Below are positions 58,958 through 64,000 of a stretch of 64,000 bases of DNA, one piece after another (the stretch's first letter is position 1; each line of letters begins with the position of its first letter). The position numbers and the translations under genes are program-made. This stretch comes from Nocardioides exalbidus (lineage in GTDB: Bacteria > Actinomycetota > Actinomycetes > Propionibacteriales > Nocardioidaceae). Where the stretch lies: NCBI RefSeq assembly GCF_900105585.1, contig NZ_FNRT01000002.1:2294001-2358000 (forward strand). The letters are read 5' to 3'. The notes beneath the pieces are model-generated. The model was not told the DNA's origin, did not search any database, and worked only from the letters and a program-made list of their open reading frames with translations.

Positions 58958-59521
58958 ATGGCCGAGACCACCACCGAGATCCCGCGTCTCAAGGCGCGCT
59001 ACCGCGAGGAGATCATCCCCGCGCTGCGCTCCGAGTTCGAGATCGCCAACATCATGCAGGTCCCCGGCCTGACCAAGATCGTGGTCAACATGGGTGTCGG
59101 CGAGGCTGCTCGCGACTCCAAGCTGATCGAGGGCGCCATCCGCGACCTCACCGCGATCACCGGCCAGAAGCCGGCCGTGACCAAGGCCCGCAAGTCCATC
59201 GCGCAGTTCAAGCTGCGTGAGGGCATGCCGATCGGTGCGCACGTCACGCTGCGCGGCGACCGCATGTGGGAGTTCCTGGACCGCCTGCTCTCCCTGGCGC
59301 TGCCCCGCATCCGCGACTTCCGCGGCCTCTCGCCCAAGCAGTTCGACGGCCGTGGCAACTACACCTTCGGTCTCACCGAGCAGGTCATGTTCCACGAGAT
59401 CAACCAGGACAGGATCGACCGGTCGCGCGGCATGGACATCACCGTGGTGACCACCGCCACCAACGACGACGAGGGCCGTGCGCTGCTCAAGCAGCTCGGC
59501 TTCCCGTTCAAGGAGAACTGA
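58958..59521 (+). CDS. rplE: 50S ribosomal protein L5
   Basis: 187 residues from the ATG at 58958, one base after the rplX stop. [20 protein letters not shown] and [17 protein letters not shown] are conserved. Binds 5S rRNA. Confidence 0.98.
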   Translation: MAETTTEIPRLKARYREEIIPALRSEFEIANIMQVPGLTKIVVNMGVGEAARDSKLIEGAIRDLTAITGQKPAVTKARKSIAQFKLREGMPIGAHVTLRGDRMWEFLDRLLSLALPRIRDFRGLSPKQFDGRGNYTFGLTEQVMFHEINQDRIDRSRGMDITVVTTATNDDEGRALLKQLGFPFKEN

Positions 59522-59522
59522 C

Positions 59523-59708
59523 ATGGCGAAGACTTCCCTCAAGGTCAAGGCCGCTCGCAAGCCGAAGTTCGCTGTCCGCGGCTACACCCGCTGCCAGCGC
59601 TGCGGCCGCCCGAAGTCCGTCTACCGCAAGTTCGGCCTCTGCCGTATCTGCCTGCGCGAGATGGCCCACCGCGGCGAGCTCCCCGGCGTGACCAAGTCCT
59701 CCTGGTAA
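59523..59708 (+). CDS. rpsN: 30S ribosomal protein S14, zinc-binding (type Z)
   Basis: 61 residues from the ATG at 59523. Two Cys pairs (CQRC and CRIC, in [10 protein letters not shown] and [10 protein letters not shown]) make the zinc-ribbon form. Zinc-free S14 paralogues are often encoded elsewhere under zinc control; none is in this window. Confidence 0.97.
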   Translation: MAKTSLKVKAARKPKFAVRGYTRCQRCGRPKSVYRKFGLCRICLREMAHRGELPGVTKSSW

Positions 59709-59777
59709 TCACCTCACACCCGTTGAAGGTCCCCAGGCCGCGAGCCTGAGGAAACCACGACGAGAAAGAACCACATC

Positions 59778-60197
59778 ATGACGATGACTGACCCGATCGC
59801 AGACATGCTCACGCGTCTGCGCAACGCCAACCAGGCGTACCACGACGTGGTGTCGATGCCTTACAGCAAGATGAAGGCCGGCCTCGCGGAGATCCTCAAG
59901 CAGGAGGGGTACATCACCTCCTACGACGTCGCCGACAACGTCGACGCCGAGGGCGAGCCCGCCGTCGGCAAGACGCTGACCGTGACGCTCAAGTACGGCC
60001 GCAACCGGGAGCGCTCGATCGCCGGCGTCCGCCGCATCAGCAAGCCCGGCCTGCGCGTCTACGCCAAGCACACCAACCTGCCCAAGGTCCTCGGTGGCCT
60101 CGGCGTCGCGATCATCTCGACGTCGCAGGGCCTGTTGACCGACCGCCAGGCGAACCAGAAGGGCGTGGGCGGCGAAGTCCTCGCCTACGTCTGGTGA
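59778..60197 (+). CDS. rpsH: 30S ribosomal protein S8
   Basis: 139 residues; ATG 59784 (MTDPIAD) is an equally good start. [20 protein letters not shown] and [20 protein letters not shown] are typical. Binds 16S rRNA helix 21; the E. coli homologue represses the spc operon. Confidence 0.97.
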   Translation: MTMTDPIADMLTRLRNANQAYHDVVSMPYSKMKAGLAEILKQEGYITSYDVADNVDAEGEPAVGKTLTVTLKYGRNRERSIAGVRRISKPGLRVYAKHTNLPKVLGGLGVAIISTSQGLLTDRQANQKGVGGEVLAYVW

Positions 60198-60231
60198 CCC
60201 GGACCTACTGAGACCAGGAAGAGAGAGAAGC

Positions 60232-60774
60232 ATGTCGCGCATTGGCAAGCTCCCCATCGCGGTCCCGTCCGGTGTCGACGTCGCGATCGCCGACTCGCTG
60301 GTGACCGTCAAGGGCCCCAAGGGCACCCTGTCGCACACCATCGCCTCGCCGATCACGGTCGCCAAGGGCGAGGACGGTGTCCTCGAGGTTCAGCGCCCCG
60401 ACGACGAGCGCAACAGCCGCTCGCTGCACGGCCTGACCCGCACGCTCATCAACAACATGGTGGTGGGCGTCACCGAGGGCTACGAGAAGAAGCTCGAGAT
60501 CGTGGGCGTGGGTTACCGCGTCCTGCCCAAGGGTCCGACCCAGCTGGAGTTCCAGCTCGGCTACTCGCACCCGATCATCTTCGACGCCCCCGAGGGCATC
60601 ACCTTCACCGTCGAGGGCCCGACCAAGCTCGGTGTCGTCGGCATCGACAAGCAGCTCGTCGGAGAGGTTGCGGCCAAGATCCGCAAGCTCCGCAAGCCCG
60701 AGCCCTACAAGGGCAAGGGCGTGCGCTACGCCGGCGAGCACATCCGCCGCAAGGTCGGAAAGGCCGGTAAGTGA
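60232..60774 (+). CDS. rplF: 50S ribosomal protein L6
   Basis: 180 residues. [20 protein letters not shown] and [20 protein letters not shown] are diagnostic. Near the factor-binding site. Confidence 0.98.
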   Translation: MSRIGKLPIAVPSGVDVAIADSLVTVKGPKGTLSHTIASPITVAKGEDGVLEVQRPDDERNSRSLHGLTRTLINNMVVGVTEGYEKKLEIVGVGYRVLPKGPTQLEFQLGYSHPIIFDAPEGITFTVEGPTKLGVVGIDKQLVGEVAAKIRKLRKPEPYKGKGVRYAGEHIRRKVGKAGK

Positions 60775-60775
60775 C

Positions 60776-61159
60776 ATGGCGATCTCGCTGAGCAACAACA
60801 AGCACACCGCCAACCGCGTTCGTGCCCGTCTGCGCCGTCAGGCGCGCGGTCGCAAGCGGATCAACGGCACTGCCGAGCGTCCGCGCCTGGTGGTCACCAA
60901 GTCGGCCAAGCACCTCTCGGTGCAGGTCGTCGACGACCTGCAGGGCGCCACGCTGGCCTACGCCTCCACCATGGAGGCCGACGTCCGTGGCACCGAGGGC
61001 GACAAGACCGCCAAGGCCAAGAAGGTCGGCGAGCTGGTCGCGTCGCGTGCCAAGGCGGCCGGTATCGAGGACGTCGTCTTCGACCGCGCCGGCAACAAGT
61101 ACCACGGCCGCATCGCGGCCCTGGCCGACGCCGCCCGTGAGGGCGGCCTCCAGTTCTGA
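60776..61159 (+). CDS. rplR: 50S ribosomal protein L18
   Basis: 127 residues from the ATG at 60776, one base after the rplF stop. [20 protein letters not shown] and [19 protein letters not shown] are typical. Binds 5S rRNA with L5. Confidence 0.98.
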   Translation: MAISLSNNKHTANRVRARLRRQARGRKRINGTAERPRLVVTKSAKHLSVQVVDDLQGATLAYASTMEADVRGTEGDKTAKAKKVGELVASRAKAAGIEDVVFDRAGNKYHGRIAALADAAREGGLQF

Positions 61160-61196
61160 TCGCCCACGCGAAGAATTCTGAAAGAGGAGAAGACTC

Positions 61197-61820
61197 ATGA
61201 GCGGAGCCCAGCGCGGACAGCGCGGTGGCGAGCGCCAGGGTGGTGACCGTCGCGGACGCGACAACGGTCGCAACCAGGCGGACAAGACCGCCTACATCGA
61301 GCGCGTCGTGGCGATCAACCGTGTCGCCAAGGTCGTGAAGGGTGGTCGTCGCTTCAGCTTCACCGCCCTCGTGATCGTCGGCGACGGTGAAGGTCTGGTC
61401 GGCGTCGGCTACGGCAAGGCGAAGGAAGTTCCCGCGGCGATCGCCAAGGGTGTCGAGGAGGCCAAGAAGCACTTCTTCAAGGTCCCCCGCATCCAGGGCA
61501 CCATCCCGCACCCGGTGCAGGGCGAGAAGGCCGCGGGCGTCGTCCTGCTGCGTCCCGCCGCTCCCGGTACCGGCGTCATCGCCGGTGGCCCGGTGCGTGC
61601 GGTCCTCGAGTGCGCCGGCATCCACGACGTGCTGAGCAAGTCACTCGGCTCGTCGAACCAGATCAACATCGTCCACGCGACGGTCGAGGCCCTGCGCATG
61701 CTCGAGGAGCCCGAGGCCGTGGCTGCTCGCCGTGGCATGCGGGTCGAGGACGTCACCCCGGCCGCGCTGCTCAAGGCGCGCGCCGAGGGCCAGGCGGAGG
61801 CCGCGGGGGTGCAGGCGTAA
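61197..61820 (+). CDS. rpsE: 30S ribosomal protein S5
   Basis: 207 residues, with an N-terminal Arg/Gly-rich tail of about 30 residues not present in E. coli. [20 protein letters not shown] and [20 protein letters not shown] mark the double-stranded RNA-binding domain. Affects translational accuracy. Its TAA overlaps the rpmD ATG. Confidence 0.98.
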   Translation: MSGAQRGQRGGERQGGDRRGRDNGRNQADKTAYIERVVAINRVAKVVKGGRRFSFTALVIVGDGEGLVGVGYGKAKEVPAAIAKGVEEAKKHFFKVPRIQGTIPHPVQGEKAAGVVLLRPAAPGTGVIAGGPVRAVLECAGIHDVLSKSLGSSNQINIVHATVEALRMLEEPEAVAARRGMRVEDVTPAALLKARAEGQAEAAGVQA

Positions 61821-62002
61821 TGGCACAGCTCAAGGTCCAGCAGAAGCGCGGCACGGTCGGCCTCAAGGCCAACCAGCGCGAGACGCTCCGCTCGCTCGGT
61901 CTCAAGCGGATCGGCGACGTCGTCGTGAAGGAAGACCGCCCGGAGATCCGGGGCATGATCAACACTGTCCGTCACCTGGTGACGTTCGAGGAGGTGGAGT
62001 GA
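61820..62002 (+). CDS. rpmD: 50S ribosomal protein L30
   Basis: 60 residues from the ATG at 61820. [20 protein letters not shown] and [14 protein letters not shown] are typical. Confidence 0.96.
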   Translation: MAQLKVQQKRGTVGLKANQRETLRSLGLKRIGDVVVKEDRPEIRGMINTVRHLVTFEEVE

Positions 62003-62003
62003 C

Positions 62004-62444
62004 ATGACGCTCAAGCTGCACCACTTGCGTCCCGCTCCGGGCGCCAAGACCGCCAAGACCCGCGTGGGTCGCGGTGAGGGCTCCAAGGGCAAGACCGCCG
62101 GTCGCGGTACGAAGGGCACCAAGGCTCGCTACCAGGTTCCGGTGGCGTTCGAGGGTGGCCAGATGCCGATCCACATGCGCCTGCCCAAGCTGAAGGGCTT
62201 CAAGAACCCCTTCCGCGTGGAGTTCCAGGTCGTCAACCTCGACCGCCTCGGGGAGCTCTTCCCCGACGGTGGCGCGGTGACCGTGGCCGACCTCGTCGCG
62301 AAGGGCGCGGTCCGCAAGGGCCAGCCCGTCAAGGTCCTGGGCCAGGGCGACATCTCCGTCGCCGTCCAGGTCAGCGTCGACGCGTTCTCGTCCTCGGCCA
62401 AGCAGAAGATCGAGGCCGCAGGCGGCTCCGCGACCGTGGCTTGA
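62004..62444 (+). CDS. rplO: 50S ribosomal protein L15
   Basis: 146 residues. [20 protein letters not shown] and [20 protein letters not shown] are conserved. Late assembly protein. Followed by a strong terminator. Confidence 0.98.
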   Translation: MTLKLHHLRPAPGAKTAKTRVGRGEGSKGKTAGRGTKGTKARYQVPVAFEGGQMPIHMRLPKLKGFKNPFRVEFQVVNLDRLGELFPDGGAVTVADLVAKGAVRKGQPVKVLGQGDISVAVQVSVDAFSSSAKQKIEAAGGSATVA

Positions 62445-62467
62445 GGCCACGCACTCGCACATTCGGT

Positions 62468-62508
62468 GAAGGCCCGGCCGCACAGTGGGAACTGTCGGCC
62501 GGGCCTTC
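62468..62508 (+). terminator. Strong hairpin between rplO and secY
   Basis: GAAGGCCCGGCCG (62468-62480) pairs with CGGCCGGGCCTTC (62496-62508), 13 perfect pairs, and inside ACAGT (62482-62486) pairs with ACTGT (62491-62495) across a GGGA loop. It lies 24 bases after the rplO stop. Confidence 0.75.
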
Positions 62509-62543
62509 GTCGTTAGCGGGGAAGCGGGCTCTCGACCGCCACT

Positions 62544-62552
62544 TGTTAGGCT
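62544..62552 (+). promoter_or_regulatory. Candidate extended -10 promoter of secY
   Basis: TGT-TAGGCT forms an extended -10 (TGn plus TANNNT) downstream of the rplO terminator; a -35 is not recognisable. It would give a leader of about 80 bases before the secY GTG. Confidence 0.45.
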
Positions 62553-62636
62553 TCCCCGGGCTTGTCGGCGTACTGCGTCGAAGGTCTCTCGTCCGCCCGC
62601 CGATCCTGGCCGGGCACCCTTACGAAAGAGGAACCA

Positions 62637-63932
62637 GTGCTAGGCGCGTTCGCCAACGCTTTCCGGACTCCGGACCTGCGGAAGAAGCTGCTGTTCGTCC
62701 TGCTGATCGTCACGATCTTCCGGCTCGGATCGCAGGTGCCCACCCCGGGCGTCCACGTGGCCAACGTCCAGGCCTGCATCAACCAGCTCGAGGAGGGCGG
62801 GCTCTACAGCCTGATCAACCTCTTCTCGGGCGGTGCGCTGCTCCAGCTCACCATCTTCGCGCTCGGGATCATGCCCTACATCACGGCCTCGATCATCCTG
62901 CAGCTGCTCGTCGTGGTCATCCCACGGCTCGAAGCGCTGAAGAAGGAGGGCCAGGCCGGCCAGACGAAGATCACCCAGTACACCCGCTACCTCACGCTCG
63001 GCCTCGCCGTCCTCCAGGCGACCGGCATCGTCGCGCTCGCGCGCAACGGCGCGCTGCTGCAGGGCTGCAACCGCGACCTGCTGCACGACAACGGCACCCA
63101 GACGTTCCTCGTCATGGTCATCACCATGACCGCCGGCACCGCGGTCATCATGTGGCTCGGTGAGCTCATCACCGACCGCGGCATCGGCAACGGCATGTCG
63201 ATCCTCATCTTCACCCAGGTCGTCGCCACCTTCCCGGCGTCCCTGTGGAGCGTGAAGACCTCGCAGGGCTGGGTCACCTTCGCCATCGTGATGGTGATCG
63301 GGCTCGTCCTCGTGGCCGGCGTCATCTTCATCGAGCAGGCACAGCGCCGCATCCCGGTGCAGTACGCCCGCCGCATGGTCGGTCGCAAGATGTTCGGTGG
63401 CAACTCCACCTACATCCCGCTCAAGGTCAACCAGGCCGGCATCATCCCGGTCATCTTCGCCTCGTCGCTGCTCTACCTGCCGGCGATGGCGGTGCAGTTC
63501 AACCCCGACAGCAAGAACCCCGTGCTGGACTTCATCAACCGCTACATGGTGGGCGGCGACCACCCGCTCTACATGGCGATCTACTTCCTGCTGATCATCT
63601 TCTTCACGTACTTCTACGTCTCGATCACCTTCAACCCTGTCGAGGTGGCGGACAACATGAAGAAGTACGGCGGCTTCATCCCCGGGATCCGGGCGGGCAA
63701 GCCGACCGAGGACTACCTGTCCTACGTCCTGTCCCGCATCACGTTCCCTGGAGCTCTCTACCTCGGCCTGATCTCGTTGGTCCCGCTCGTCGCGTTCGCG
63801 ATGATCCAGGCCAACCAGAACTTCCCGTTCGGTGGCACGTCCATCCTCATCATGGTCGGCGTCGCGCTCGACACGGTGAAGCAGATCGAGAGCCAGCTCC
63901 AGCAGCGCAACTACGAAGGATTCCTCCGCTAA
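62637..63932 (+). CDS. secY: Preprotein translocase subunit SecY
   Basis: 431 residues from the GTG at 62637 (MLGAFANAFRTPDLRKKLLF); the frame is open 75 bases further up but without a good start. Ten membrane segments; conserved IFRLGSQVPTPGV (plug/TM1 region), FALGIMPYITASIILQLL and SYVLSRITFPGALYLG. It is the channel of the Sec translocon. Terminator and own promoter upstream suggest a transcript separate from the ribosomal genes. Confidence 0.97.
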   Translation: MLGAFANAFRTPDLRKKLLFVLLIVTIFRLGSQVPTPGVHVANVQACINQLEEGGLYSLINLFSGGALLQLTIFALGIMPYITASIILQLLVVVIPRLEALKKEGQAGQTKITQYTRYLTLGLAVLQATGIVALARNGALLQGCNRDLLHDNGTQTFLVMVITMTAGTAVIMWLGELITDRGIGNGMSILIFTQVVATFPASLWSVKTSQGWVTFAIVMVIGLVLVAGVIFIEQAQRRIPVQYARRMVGRKMFGGNSTYIPLKVNQAGIIPVIFASSLLYLPAMAVQFNPDSKNPVLDFINRYMVGGDHPLYMAIYFLLIIFFTYFYVSITFNPVEVADNMKKYGGFIPGIRAGKPTEDYLSYVLSRITFPGALYLGLISLVPLVAFAMIQANQNFPFGGTSILIMVGVALDTVKQIESQLQQRNYEGFLR

Positions 63933-64000
63933 ATGAGACTGATCTTCATGGGCCCGCCCGGTGCGGGCAAGGGCACGCAAGCGAAGTTCGTGGCCGACCA
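63933..64000 (+). CDS. adk: Adenylate kinase, N-terminal fragment (cut by window)
   Basis: From the ATG at 63933, directly after the secY stop, the frame reads MRLIFMGPPGAGKGTQAKFV before the window ends. The P-loop GPPGAGKGTQ is that of adenylate kinase, which converts ATP plus AMP to two ADP. secY-adk is the standard order. Confidence 0.9.
   Translation, partial: MRLIFMGPPGAGKGTQAKFVAD

Noticed and set aside
59709..59777. Terminator or RNA element between rpsN and rpsH
   Set aside because: Only a very short AGGC/GCCT pairing is seen; nothing strong enough to report.

Overview
The window is high-GC DNA from an actinobacterium, most likely of the Nocardioides/Nocardioidaceae type. The evidence is very strong G/C third-position bias, many GTG starts, GTGA/ATGA gene overlaps, actinobacteria-typical families (DUF3027, DUF2530, bacterial XPB with a helicase-associated WYL partner, MpaB-type oxygenase), and the S12-S7-EF-G-EF-Tu and S10-spc ribosomal clusters. 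The genus is an inference; no 16S gene is present. No tRNA, rRNA, insertion sequence, prophage or CRISPR array was seen.

Layout. 1-8757: a molybdenum hydroxylase (CO-dehydrogenase-like) locus: a CoxE-like VWA protein cut by the window edge, XdhC/CoxI, a GAF/winged-helix regulator, a secreted ScyD-like protein, then the S-L-M-G structural operon. Subunit order S-L-M and the AYRGAGR active-site motif both mark it as form II, so CO is not an assured substrate. 8744-16254: DNA-repair and housekeeping genes (AlkB-like, GntR regulator, HD hydrolase, MpaB, XPB helicase, CGNR zinc finger, helicase-associated/WYL protein). 16324-21769: PP2C phosphatase, FHA protein, an RDD-FHA fusion broken by a one-base shift, and a secreted subtilase. 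21993-29171: cold-shock protein, two MFS transporters, DUF3027, a methyltransferase, DUF2530, an NCS2 purine permease and a MarR regulator. 29362-33660: the str operon (rpsL, rpsG, fusA, tuf). 33772-36291: small enzymes. 36301-49906: a polyamine/putrescine/GABA catabolic region, with ten tightly packed minus-strand genes (GABA-aldehyde dehydrogenase, four-gene polyamine ABC importer, saccharopine-dehydrogenase-like enzyme, GabT, GabD, another class III aminotransferase, AraC regulator) divergent from an Lrp regulator plus an aminotransferase. 49963-52240: TrmB, a frameshifted TPR gene and a lipoprotein hydrolase. 52605-64000: the S10 and spc ribosomal operons through secY into adk, cut by the window edge.

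How they work together. The polyamine genes form a complete route: uptake, transamination to gamma-aminobutyraldehyde, oxidation to GABA, then GabT/GabD to succinate, with the Lrp-type regulator at the divergent promoter. The CODH-like genes encode a three-subunit Mo/FAD/2Fe-2S enzyme with its maturation factors.

Most notable observations: ribosomal protein L4 carries a C-terminal sunset-like domain; the S10 leader can form two mutually exclusive hairpins; a Crp-type palindrome sits before coxS; an MFS gene has ACG where the start codon should be; two genes are broken at six-base C/G runs; and at least seven genes have a -10 hexamer 5-8 bases before the start codon, implying leaderless mRNAs.
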